This document shows, in pieces, positions 1-5,428 of a stretch of 7,455 bases of DNA. The position numbers and the translations under genes were made by a program. How positions within the stretch are numbered: position 1 is the first letter of the stretch; every line of letters begins with the position of its first letter. The notes beneath the pieces are model-generated. The model searched no databases. It worked only from the letters and a program-made list of their open reading frames with translations, and was not told the DNA's origin. The stretch lies in contig DATKCY010000289.1 in NCBI GenBank assembly GCA_035512995.1, positions 1-7,455 on the forward strand. Direction: 5' to 3'. The DNA is from Thermohalobaculum sp035512995. Lineage in GTDB: Bacteria > Pseudomonadota > Alphaproteobacteria > Rhodobacterales > Rhodobacteraceae.

Positions 1-359
1 AGCATTCGGTCGAAGTTGAACTTCACCGCCTCGGCATCGAGGGGCGAGCCGTCGTGGAAGCTCACGTCCTCGCGGAGCGTGAAGGTGTAAGTCTTCCCGT
101 CCTCGCTGATGTCCCAGCTCTCCGCCAGCGCCGGCTCGACCTCGAGCGTGCCGGACTTGTAGCGCACCAGCCCGTCGTAGAGGTTCATCAGGATGCGGAA
201 GTCGTTGACCGCCGTGACGGCGTGCGGGTCGAGCGACTTCGGCTCGGCGATCTGCGCAACGATCAGCACGCCAGGCGGCGTCTGCGCCGGCGCGGCCCCG
301 GGCAGCGCCAGGACAGCGAGCGCCGCCGCGGCGGCGAGCCGGCGGAAAAGGGTCAGCAT
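1..359 (-). CDS. ABC transporter substrate-binding protein, family 5 (peptide/opine type), N-terminal part
   Basis: Partial gene: 119 codons are present and the remainder lies beyond the left edge. The product should be the periplasmic binding protein of a dipeptide/oligopeptide/opine-type ABC importer (SBP_bac_5 family). Residues 1-25 form a Sec signal peptide: Arg6-Arg7, an Ala/Leu-rich core, and an Ala-Pro-Ala cleavage site before Gln26. The mature part begins with the family pattern: a beta-strand then EPKSLDPH (39-46), NLYDGLVRY (59-67), EPALAESW (75-82), the DGKTYTFTLRE strand pair (87-97) and the signature FHDG.P..A..V.F (101-114). There is no lipoprotein Cys. I chose the ATG at 359 rather than the in-frame ATG at 365 because GGAGG (371-367) lies 7 bases before the former and only 1 base before the latter. 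It is divergent from the carbamoylase-type amidase at 487 and probably shares its regulation, so the ligand may be that enzyme's substrate (inference). The family is secure; the ligand cannot be read from this fragment. Confidence 0.93.
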   Translation of the reverse strand, partial: MLTLFRRLAAAAALAVLALPGAAPAQTPPGVLIVAQIAEPKSLDPHAVTAVNDFRILMNLYDGLVRYKSGTLEVEPALAESWDISEDGKTYTFTLREDVSFHDGSPLDAEAVKFNFDRM

Positions 360-366
360 TCTCATT

Positions 367-371
367 CCTCC
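367..371 (-). promoter_or_regulatory. Ribosome binding site GGAGG of the binding-protein gene
   Basis: Minus-strand GGAGG lies 7 bases before the ATG at 359. It decides between the two in-frame ATGs at 365 and 359 in favour of the second. Confidence 0.7.
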
Positions 372-377
372 CTGTCG

Positions 378-455
378 GCCGTTTTTGACGGCTCCTTGAA
401 CTTGGTCCGATCATTCATGATAAAATTACCGCCGTCAAAAATGATTCATTATAAT
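378..455. promoter_or_regulatory. Shared AT-rich divergent control region with inverted repeat and candidate promoters
   Basis: This is an AT-rich island between two divergent, very GC-rich genes. A perfect 11-bp inverted repeat is formed by TTTTTGACGGC (382-392) and GCCGTCAAAAA (431-441). Each arm contains TTGACG on the strand reading inward. On the plus strand, TTGACG (385-390), an 18-bp spacer and GATCAT (409-414) would drive the amidase. On the minus strand, TTGACG (438-433), a 17-bp spacer and AATGAT (415-410) would drive the binding protein. The two candidate -10 boxes abut inside the imperfect palindrome ATCATTCATGAT (410-421). A second plus-strand possibility is TATAAT (450-455) with a weak TTACCG (426-431) 18 bp upstream, giving a leader of about 25 bases. 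AATGATTCATT (440-450) is another short palindrome. The repeats are seen directly; promoter or operator function is inference. Confidence 0.5.
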
Positions 456-471
456 GTTCGAGGCGCAATTC

Positions 472-477
472 AGGAGG
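472..477 (+). promoter_or_regulatory. Ribosome binding site AGGAGG of the amidase gene
   Basis: AGGAGG lies 9 bases before the ATG at 487 but downstream of the in-frame ATG at 454. This fixes the start at 487. Confidence 0.75.
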
Positions 478-486
478 CGAGGCTTG

Positions 487-1752
487 ATGACTGGAAGCAA
501 AGCCGAAACGGCGGCCGCGACTTTATCGATCGACCTCGACCGGTTGCGCGGCGACATCGAGGCGGTCAACCGAATCGGCCGGATCGACGGTCTCCCCGGC
601 ATCAATCGCATCAGCTTCTCCGAAGCCGATATGGCGGGCCGGCGCTGGCTCATCGAGCGGATGCGGGAGGCGGGGCTCGACGCGCGGATGGACGCCGTCG
701 GCAACGTCTTCGGGCTCTGGAACGCCGGCTCTGGCGCCGCCGTTCTCGCCGGCTCGCATCTCGACACGGTGCCGCAGGGCGGCCCCTTCGATGGCACGCT
801 CGGTGTTCTCGCGGCCCTGGAGGGTGTGCGCTCGATGCGGGACGCCGGCATTGCTCCCGTTCGCCCGGTCGAGGTCGTCTGCACCGCCGACGAGGAGGGC
901 CGCTTCGGCGGCATGCTGGGCAGCCAGGCGATCTGCGGCGAGGTCGGCCCGGACTGGATCGCCCGCGCGGTCGACGAGGGCGGGGTCAGGCTGGCGGACG
1001 CGATGCGGGCGCAGGGCCTCGACCCGACGGCGCGCGTGGCGCGCGACATGGACGAGGTGGCGGTGTTCCTCGAGATCCATGTCGAGCAGGGGCCGGTGCT
1101 GGAGCGGGCAGGCGACCATGTCGGCATCGCCGACGCCGTCTCGGGCGTCTTCAACTGGTCGGTGCGGCTGGAGGGGGAGGCGAACCATTCGGGCACGACG
1201 CCGATGGAGCTGCGCCGCGACGCCTTCCGCGGGCTCGCCGATTTCGGCGCCGCGATCGACGGCACCGTCGCGCGGGCCGGCGGGGCGGAGACGCGGCTGA
1301 CCGTCGGGAAGGCCGCGCTCGAGCCGAACTTCCCGCACAGCATCGCGGGCGCGGCGGAGTTCTCGATCATCGGCCGCGATCCCGACGAGGCGGTGATGCG
1401 CGCGCTCGCCGAGGCGTGCCGCGAGGCGCTGGAGACGGCTGCCGCCGCGCACGGCCTGACGCTCGAGGTCGAGGAGCGGAGCTGGCTGCCGCCGACGCAG
1501 CTCGACGGCGGCGTTGCGGACCGGCTCGAAAGCCTTGCCCGCGCGGGCGGGATGCGCGTCCGCCGCATGGCGTCGGGCGCCGGCCACGACGCCCAGACCT
1601 TCGCGCGCCACTGCCCGGCGGGGCTGGTCTTCGTGCCCTCGGTCGGCGGCATCAGCCATGCGCCCGGGGAGTGGACGGAATGGGCAGACATAGCGCGCGG
1701 CGCGACGCTTCTCGCTCGCGCGGTCGCCGCCTTCGCGCTCAACAAAGCCTGA
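487..1752 (+). CDS. Zn-dependent hydantoinase/carbamoylase family amidase (M20 fold)
   Basis: A 421-residue cytoplasmic amidohydrolase of the group that holds N-carbamoyl-L-amino acid hydrolase, beta-ureidopropionase and allantoate amidohydrolase. These are di-zinc enzymes that cleave an N-carbamoyl or ureido group from an amino-acid-like substrate. The full set of family motifs is visible: GSHLDTVPQGG (89-99) with metal ligand His91, PFDGTLGV (100-107) with bridging Asp102, TADEEGRFGG (133-142) with catalytic Glu136 and ligand Glu137, EIHVEQGPVLE (196-206) with His198, NHSGTTPM (233-240) in the lid/dimerisation part, SGAGHDAQ (363-370), and GISHAPGEWTEW (388-399) with His391. Length fits the family. 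The start at 487 has a good Shine-Dalgarno; an upstream in-frame ATG at 454 would add 11 residues but precedes that site. The segment equivalent to the usual (D/E)xR after the lid reads FSIIGRD (292-298), so the acidic residue is absent while Arg297 is kept. It is divergent from an ABC binding protein, which suggests linked uptake and catabolism. The exact substrate cannot be assigned, so no gene symbol is given. Confidence 0.93.
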   Translation: MTGSKAETAAATLSIDLDRLRGDIEAVNRIGRIDGLPGINRISFSEADMAGRRWLIERMREAGLDARMDAVGNVFGLWNAGSGAAVLAGSHLDTVPQGGPFDGTLGVLAALEGVRSMRDAGIAPVRPVEVVCTADEEGRFGGMLGSQAICGEVGPDWIARAVDEGGVRLADAMRAQGLDPTARVARDMDEVAVFLEIHVEQGPVLERAGDHVGIADAVSGVFNWSVRLEGEANHSGTTPMELRRDAFRGLADFGAAIDGTVARAGGAETRLTVGKAALEPNFPHSIAGAAEFSIIGRDPDEAVMRALAEACREALETAAAAHGLTLEVEERSWLPPTQLDGGVADRLESLARAGGMRVRRMASGAGHDAQTFARHCPAGLVFVPSVGGISHAPGEWTEWADIARGATLLARAVAAFALNKA

Positions 1753-1765
1753 CCGCCCGCGGGGG

Positions 1766-1804
1766 CTGACGGACCGGCAGCCAGGGGCCGTTGATGTGCG
1801 TCAG
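1766..1804. terminator. Possible nested stem-loop between convergent genes
   Basis: CTGACG (1766-1771) pairs with CGTCAG (1799-1804). Inside this, CGGC (1775-1778) can pair with GCCG (1787-1790). The structure lies between the convergent ends of the amidase (1752) and the PhnD-like gene (1801). There is no T-run on either side, so it is not a classical intrinsic terminator; it is the only dyad I see in this junction. Confidence 0.22.
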
Positions 1805-2595
1805 TCGGGCAGCGCGACCCGCGTCTCGGCTTCGGCCAGCCGGGCGGCGAGGGGGGCGTAGTCGGCTTCGTCGAAGCGGACAAAGCCGCACAGCCCGAGC
1901 GCGTCGCGCGAGGCCGCGTCGAGCGCCTCGATCGCCTCCGCGCTGGCTGTCGCGACGGCCTCCGGATCGTTGCCGAGCGCCGTGATGAAGGGCAGGCACG
2001 GGGTCGGCTCGGTCTCTGCGAGCACGCGGAGGCTGGCTGCGGCCAGGTCGTGGCGGCGGGCGAGGCGCCAGGTCACGGCGTCGATCGCGGCGATGTCGGC
2101 GGCGCCCTCCGCCACGGCCGCGATCGAGCCGGCATGGCTGCCGGTGAGCCGCACCGCGCGGAAGAAGCGCCCGTCCCGCGCGTGGGGCGCCACGGCGTGG
2201 AGGAGCGCGCCGTGGCCGGACTGCGAGCCGCGCTCGTTGATCGCGACGGTCCCGCCCGCGAAGGCGGCGAGCCCCTGCCGCGTGTCGTCGGCCCGGACCA
2301 CGAGCGCGCTCGCATAGTGTCCGGGCGGGCAGCCGTCGAGGCCGTAGTCCGGCGCACCGACCAGCGCGACGCGGCCGGCGAGGCGGGTCGCGAAGGGCAG
2401 CCCGCAGGTCTGGCCGAGCACGAGGTCGGCGCTGGTCCACGCCGCGGGGGCCGGCACGGCCCGGTCGAGATGCTCCGGCGCCGCCATGCCTGCGGCGCGC
2501 AGCCGGTCGCGCAGGAGCGCCCACAGGCGGTCGGTCTCGGCCCTCAGCTCCGGCCGGTCGTACATCGGCAGGACGGCGAGGGGCCCGCGCCTCAC
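1801..2595 (-). CDS. PhnD-like periplasmic-binding-fold protein without signal peptide
   Basis: A 264-residue protein resembling the phosphate/phosphite/phosphonate binding-protein group (PhnD/SsuA/transferrin-like, Pfam Phosphonate-bd). Visible features are an opening strand LAVLPMYDRPE (6-16), DLVLGQTCGLPF (57-68), PDYGLDGCPPGHY (82-94), the ligand-loop-like motif AINERGSQSGHGAL (118-131) and TGSHAGSIAAVAEGAADIAA (151-170) leading into IDAVTW, the usual hinge order of these two-lobed proteins. There is no signal peptide, lipobox or membrane segment, so as annotated it should stay in the cytoplasm, unlike classical PhnD. The start is a GTG at 2595 overlapping the stop of the upstream yaiI-like gene by 4 bases (GTGA), which implies translational coupling; the ATG at residue 11 would remove part of the first strand. 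No ABC permease or ATPase gene is nearby. The fold assignment is fairly secure; ligand and role are unknown. It could be a cytosolic sensor or binding protein rather than transporter component. Confidence 0.85.
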   Translation of the reverse strand: MRRGPLAVLPMYDRPELRAETDRLWALLRDRLRAAGMAAPEHLDRAVPAPAAWTSADLVLGQTCGLPFATRLAGRVALVGAPDYGLDGCPPGHYASALVVRADDTRQGLAAFAGGTVAINERGSQSGHGALLHAVAPHARDGRFFRAVRLTGSHAGSIAAVAEGAADIAAIDAVTWRLARRHDLAAASLRVLAETEPTPCLPFITALGNDPEAVATASAEAIEALDAASRDALGLCGFVRFDEADYAPLAARLAEAETRVALPD

Positions 2596-3041
2596 GCCTC
2601 GCCCGCCTGCCGGCAGAGCCGCTCGAGCCGTTCGAGGAAGCGCGAGCGGTCGGCGCGGGTGAAGCCGCGGCCGCCCCCGCCCTGGCCGAGCGGGTTCGCC
2701 GCGCGCAGGTCCGCCATCAGGTCGCGCATCGCGAGCTGGTGGCCGATGCTGGCGGCGGTGAAGGCCTCGCCGTCGGGACGCAGCGCGGCGGCGCCGGCCT
2801 TGAGGCAGCGGTCCGCGAGCGGGATGTCCGAGGTCACGCAGATGTCGCCGGGCCCGATCCGCTCGGCGATCCAGCGGTCGGCGGCGTCGGGCCCCTCAGC
2901 CACGATCACGGTCTCGACCAGGGGGTGGGCGCTCGGCCGGATGCCGCCGTTCGAGACGAGGGAAACGGGCATGTCGTGGCGCTCGGCCACGCGCACGGTC
3001 TCGTCCTTCACGGGGCAGGCATCGGCGTCGATGTAGATCAT
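2592..3041 (-). CDS. yaiI: YaiI/YqxD family protein (UPF0178, DUF188)
   Basis: A 149-residue protein with all hallmarks of the UPF0178/DUF188 family: the N-terminal MIYIDADACPVKDE (1-14), SNGGIRPS (30-37), VTSDIPLADRCL (69-80), and GEAFTAASIG (91-100), followed by a basic, glycine-rich linker GQGGGGRGFTRADRSRF (119-135) and a C-terminal helix. The acidic residues Asp5, Asp7 and Asp72 are arranged as in PIN-like nuclease folds, to which the family has been related, but no biochemical function is established. The ATG at 3041 gives the conserved family N-terminus; the reading frame stays open upstream, yet that extension has no family resemblance. No strong Shine-Dalgarno is visible. It lies 101 bp downstream of regA on the same strand and its stop codon overlaps the GTG start of the PhnD-like gene, so those two form a coupled pair. 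The family call is very secure. Confidence 0.94.
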   Translation of the reverse strand: MIYIDADACPVKDETVRVAERHDMPVSLVSNGGIRPSAHPLVETVIVAEGPDAADRWIAERIGPGDICVTSDIPLADRCLKAGAAALRPDGEAFTAASIGHQLAMRDLMADLRAANPLGQGGGGRGFTRADRSRFLERLERLCRQAGEA

Positions 3042-3111
3042 GGCGGCGAGCTTAGCGCCGGAGCGCCTCCCGGTCATCCGGCAGGGCCGGCAGGCAGAGG
3101 CCCCTGCTTCC

Positions 3112-3135
3112 GCGCCCGGGGGCCGGGCCGGGCGC
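3112..3135 (-). terminator. GC-rich hairpin just downstream of regA
   Basis: GCGCCCGG (3112-3119) and CCGGGCGC (3128-3135) form a perfect 8-bp all-GC stem with an 8-base loop, starting 7 bases after the regA stop codon. A weaker dyad, GCAGAGGCCCCTGC (3094-3107), follows. No U-run follows on the minus strand, so this may be an mRNA 3'-end stabiliser, a pause site or a partial terminator rather than a complete intrinsic terminator. Confidence 0.4.
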
Positions 3136-3142
3136 AGCGTCC

Positions 3143-3694
3143 TCAGCGCGGCGAGCGCTTCGCCAGGATCCGCTGCAGCGTCCGGCGGTGCATGTTGAGC
3201 CGGCGCGCGGTCTCCGACACGTTGCGGTCGCAGAGCTCGAACACCCGCTGGATGTGCTCCCAGCGCACGCGGTCGGCCGACATCGGGTTCTCCGGCGGCT
3301 CGGGCTTGTCCTCGCCGTCGGCCATCAGCGCCTTCTCGACGTCGTCGGCGTCGGCGGGCTTCGACAGATAGTCGATCGCGCCGATCTTGACCGCGGCGAC
3401 GGCGGTCGCGATCGCGCCGTAGCCGGTCAGCACCACGACCCGGCTGTCGGGGCGGAGCTCGCGGATCGCCTCGACCACGTCGAGGCCGTTGCCGTCCTCG
3501 AGGCGCAGGTCGACCACGCCGTACGCCGGGGGCGCGCGCCGCGCGAGGCTGAGCCCCTCGGCCACGCTTTCGGCGGCGCTGACCTCGAAGCCGCGCTTCT
3601 CCATCGCCCGCGCGAGGCGCTGGCGGAAGGGCGCGTCGTCGTCGACGATGAGGAGCGAGCGGTCGGCTCCGCCCTCGGAAAGCGTGTCGGCCAT
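3143..3694 (-). CDS. regA: RegA/PrrA/ActR family redox response regulator
   Basis: A 183-residue DNA-binding response regulator, the cognate partner of the RegB kinase encoded nearby. In Rhodobacter and rhizobial relatives this protein controls photosynthesis, respiration, nitrogen and carbon fixation genes according to redox state. The receiver domain (about 13-125) has the acidic cluster Asp18-Asp20, the phospho-acceptor Asp62 in VVDLRLEDGNGLDVV, Thr90 in VVLTGYG and Lys112 in YLSKPAD. A proline-rich linker (131-138) leads to a Fis-type helix-turn-helix at about 158-180, NVSETARRLNMHRRTLQRIL, which is nearly invariant in this family and makes the identification very safe. Length is as expected (about 180-190). 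The ATG at 3694 gives the usual short N-terminus. Unlike the classical senC-regA layout, an oppositely oriented permease gene lies upstream, so regA should be read from its own promoter in 3695-3805. It precedes the yaiI-like and PhnD-like genes and may be co-transcribed with them. Confidence 0.96.
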   Translation of the reverse strand: MADTLSEGGADRSLLIVDDDAPFRQRLARAMEKRGFEVSAAESVAEGLSLARRAPPAYGVVDLRLEDGNGLDVVEAIRELRPDSRVVVLTGYGAIATAVAAVKIGAIDYLSKPADADDVEKALMADGEDKPEPPENPMSADRVRWEHIQRVFELCDRNVSETARRLNMHRRTLQRILAKRSPR

Positions 3695-3738
3695 CTGGCC
3701 CCGTCTCCAATAGAAGGCCGGCTCGCGGCCGACGGCGC

Positions 3739-3768
3739 ATATTTGGTCGCTGCGGAAGAATGTGTCAA
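3739..3768 (-). promoter_or_regulatory. Candidate regA promoter
   Basis: On the minus strand a perfect TTGACA -35 box (3768-3763) is followed after 18 bp by AAATAT (3744-3739), which matches TATAAT at three positions; CAAATA at 17 bp is an alternative. The predicted transcript would start about 40 bases before the regA ATG. The spot is one of few AT-rich patches in the right half of the window. The -10 match is weak. Confidence 0.4.
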
Positions 3769-3792
3769 ACGAAGCGCTTCCTGCGACTCACC

Positions 3793-3797
3793 GGAGG
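3793..3797 (+). promoter_or_regulatory. Ribosome binding site GGAGG of the EamA gene
   Basis: GGAGG lies 8 bases before the ATG at 3806. It fixes the start of a frame that otherwise remains open for more than 600 bases upstream. Confidence 0.75.
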
Positions 3798-3805
3798 CTG
3801 GCCAG

Positions 3806-4699
3806 ATGCCGATCCGTCCCGGGCTCGACATGCTCGCGGCGCCGCTGTTCGTCGTGCTGTGGAGCACGGGCTTCATCGGCGCGAAGCTGGGGCTGTCCCA
3901 TGCCGAGCCGCTGACCTTCCTCACGCTGCGCTTCGCGCTGGTGGCGCCGCTGCTCGCGCTCTGGGTCTGGCTGAGCCGCGCGCCATGGCCGAGCCTGCGC
4001 CAGACCGGGGAGGCGGCGGTGATCGGCGTGCTGCTGCACGCGATCTACCTGAGCGGCGTGTTCGCGGCGATCGACCTCGGCCTCGAGGCCGGGCTCGCGG
4101 CGCTGATCGTCGGGCTGCAGCCGGTGGCCACGGCGCTGTTCGCCCGGGCCGTGCTGGGCGAGCGGCTGTGGCGCGTGCAGTGGCTCGGCATGGCCTTCGG
4201 CTTCGGCGGCGTCGCGCTGGTCGTGACGCGGAAGCTCGGGGCGGGGGTCGGCGACTGGCGCGGGGTGGCGCTCTGCCTCGGCTCGCTGCTCGCGATCTCG
4301 CTCGCCTCGACGCTGCAGAAGCGCTGGGCCGGCAGGCACCCGATGCGGGGCTCGACGGCGGCGCAGTTCGCGGCGTCGTTCCTGTTCCTGCTGCCTTTCG
4401 CCCTGGTCCTCGAGACGAACGAGGTCGACTGGACGGGCGAGTTCGTCTTCTCGCTCGGCTGGCTGGTGCTCGTCCTCTCGGTCGGCGCGGTGATGCTGCT
4501 CTTCACCCTGATCCGGCGCGGCGTCGCCACGAAGGTCGCGAGCCTCTTCTTCCTCGTGCCGGCCTCGACCGCGCTGATCGCCTGGGTCCTGTTCGGCGAG
4601 ACGCTGGGCCCGCTGGCGCTCGCCGGCGTCGCGCTGACGGCGCTCGGCGTGCTCATGGTCAACCGGCCGGAGCTGTTCGGTACGCGGGCCGGATCGTGA
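3806..4699 (+). CDS. EamA/DMT superfamily permease
   Basis: A 297-residue inner-membrane protein with the two tandem EamA repeats of the drug/metabolite transporter superfamily. About ten hydrophobic segments are visible (for example 8-25, 37-56, 68-88, 93-113, 125-141, 151-170, 184-202, 214-234, 244-263 and 268-285). Each repeat ends with the family signature: P-x(n)-LGERL followed by G..FGFGGVALVV (Glu119, 128-140) in the first, and LVPASTALIAWVLFGETL with LAGVALTALGVLMV (Glu265, 272-285) in the second. These proteins usually export amino acids or other small metabolites; the substrate cannot be predicted here. The start is fixed by GGAGG. It is divergent from regA (111 bp apart) and convergent with senC (7 bp between stop codons). 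Its position between senC and regA is unusual and suggests a later insertion or local rearrangement, although its base composition matches the neighbours. Confidence 0.92.
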   Translation: MPIRPGLDMLAAPLFVVLWSTGFIGAKLGLSHAEPLTFLTLRFALVAPLLALWVWLSRAPWPSLRQTGEAAVIGVLLHAIYLSGVFAAIDLGLEAGLAALIVGLQPVATALFARAVLGERLWRVQWLGMAFGFGGVALVVTRKLGAGVGDWRGVALCLGSLLAISLASTLQKRWAGRHPMRGSTAAQFAASFLFLLPFALVLETNEVDWTGEFVFSLGWLVLVLSVGAVMLLFTLIRRGVATKVASLFFLVPASTALIAWVLFGETLGPLALAGVALTALGVLMVNRPELFGTRAGS

Positions 4700-4706
4700 C
4701 GCGGGT

Positions 4707-5309
4707 TCAGCCGAGCACCCGCTCCGCCTCCCTGGCGATCTCCTCGGGGGTCGCGCCGCGGCGGAACAGGGCGGCGAGGCCGTCGGGCGTCATCAGGTAG
4801 ATGAAGGCCGAGTGGTTCATCAGGTAGTTCGCCGGGTCGTCGCCTTCGGCGCGGGCGTAGTAGACCTTGTAGGCCCCGGCCGCCGCCGCGATGTCCTCGT
4901 CGCTGCCGGTCAGGCCCACCATGTCCGGATGCATGGCATCGGCGAACCAGGACAGCACCTCCGGTGTGTCGCGCGCCGGGTCGATGGTGACGAAGACCGG
5001 CGTCGCCTCGATGCCGCGCTCGGCCATCAGGTCGGCCGCCTCGGCCATGACCGCGACGTCGACCGGGCAGACGTCGGGGCAGAAGGTGTAGCCGAAATAG
5101 ACCAGCGTCGGCCCGTCGATCAGTTCGTCGGAGGAGACGCGCCGGCCCCGGTGGTCGGTCAGCTCGAACGGCCCGCCGATGTCGGCGCCGGCGACCGATA
5201 TGGCGCTCGGGCTCTGGCCCTCCTCGGGCCCGGCGAGCAGGAGCACGAGCGCGATCAGGCCGATCCCGGCCGCGAGGGCCGCGGCGAGCGCGAGCATCAG
5301 GCGTTGCAT
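4707..5309 (-). CDS. senC: SenC/PrrC, Sco1-type copper chaperone
   Basis: A 200-residue membrane-anchored periplasmic thioredoxin-fold protein of the SCO1/SenC family, which delivers copper or redox equivalents for cytochrome c oxidase assembly; in Rhodobacter SenC is needed for cbb3/aa3 oxidase activity. The N-terminus carries one transmembrane segment (about 4-26) with no cleavage site. The periplasmic domain shows GPFELTDHRGRRVSSDEL (46-63), YFGYTFCPDVCP (71-82) with copper-binding Cys77 and Cys81 (CxxxC), VFVTIDPARDTPEVL (105-119) and MNHSAFIYLM (164-173) with the third ligand His166. All three copper ligands are intact. The ATG at 5309 is preceded by GGAGG (5321-5317) at a 7-base spacing. 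It is divergent from regB, as in known reg loci, and ends convergently 7 bp from the EamA gene, so it is separated from regA. Confidence 0.95.
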   Translation of the reverse strand: MQRLMLALAAALAAGIGLIALVLLLAGPEEGQSPSAISVAGADIGGPFELTDHRGRRVSSDELIDGPTLVYFGYTFCPDVCPVDVAVMAEAADLMAERGIEATPVFVTIDPARDTPEVLSWFADAMHPDMVGLTGSDEDIAAAAGAYKVYYARAEGDDPANYLMNHSAFIYLMTPDGLAALFRRGATPEEIAREAERVLG

Positions 5310-5428
5310 GGCCGATCCTCCGCGGCGGACTCACACGCCCGCGACAAAGACACTGGAGGCGGCGATTGCAAGGGGGCTGCGCGCCGCCGCTTCCCATCGA
5401 CGCGCCCGCGCGCCAGTCTGGGCGGACC
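5310..5428. promoter_or_regulatory. senC-regB divergent intergenic region
   Basis: This 119-bp gap must contain the start signals for both senC and regB. For senC I see only a weak minus-strand candidate, TTGCAA (5370-5365), 17 bp before TTTGTC. GCGAC (5341-5345) and GCGGC (5322-5326, 5359-5363) resemble half-sites reported for RegA/PrrA binding, but no well-spaced inverted partner is evident and such words are frequent at this GC content. Autoregulation by RegA is plausible from related loci but not shown here. Confidence 0.4.

Noticed and set aside
454..486. Upstream ATG start for the amidase
   Set aside because: It precedes the AGGAGG at 472-477 and has no Shine-Dalgarno of its own; the ATG at 487 has correct spacing.
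54..1769. Long plus-strand open frame of 571 codons over the binding protein and amidase genes
   Set aside because: It is extremely Arg/Gly/Ala-rich, has no recognisable domain, and overlaps a complete M20 amidase in another frame. Long spurious frames are expected at this GC content.
435..1883. Antisense open frame of 482 codons opposite the amidase
   Set aside because: Ser/Ala/Pro/Arg-rich shadow of a real gene with all catalytic motifs on the other strand; no start signal or homology visible.
2050..3036. Plus-strand open frame of 328 codons opposite the PhnD-like and YaiI-like genes
   Set aside because: Low-complexity shadow; the minus-strand products carry clear family motifs throughout.
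3042..3740. N-terminal extension of the YaiI-like protein into the regA region
   Set aside because: Arg/Pro-rich shadow sequence antisense-frame to regA; the family N-terminus is exactly the ATG at 3041.
3188..3805. N-terminal extension of the EamA protein by 206 residues
   Set aside because: The extension is the antisense shadow of regA. The GGAGG-preceded ATG at 3806 gives a normal-length DMT permease.
5366..5428. TTG start at 5366 adding 21 residues to RegB
   Set aside because: No family resemblance in the extension; RegB proteins start near the MSDTG-like N-terminus at 5429.
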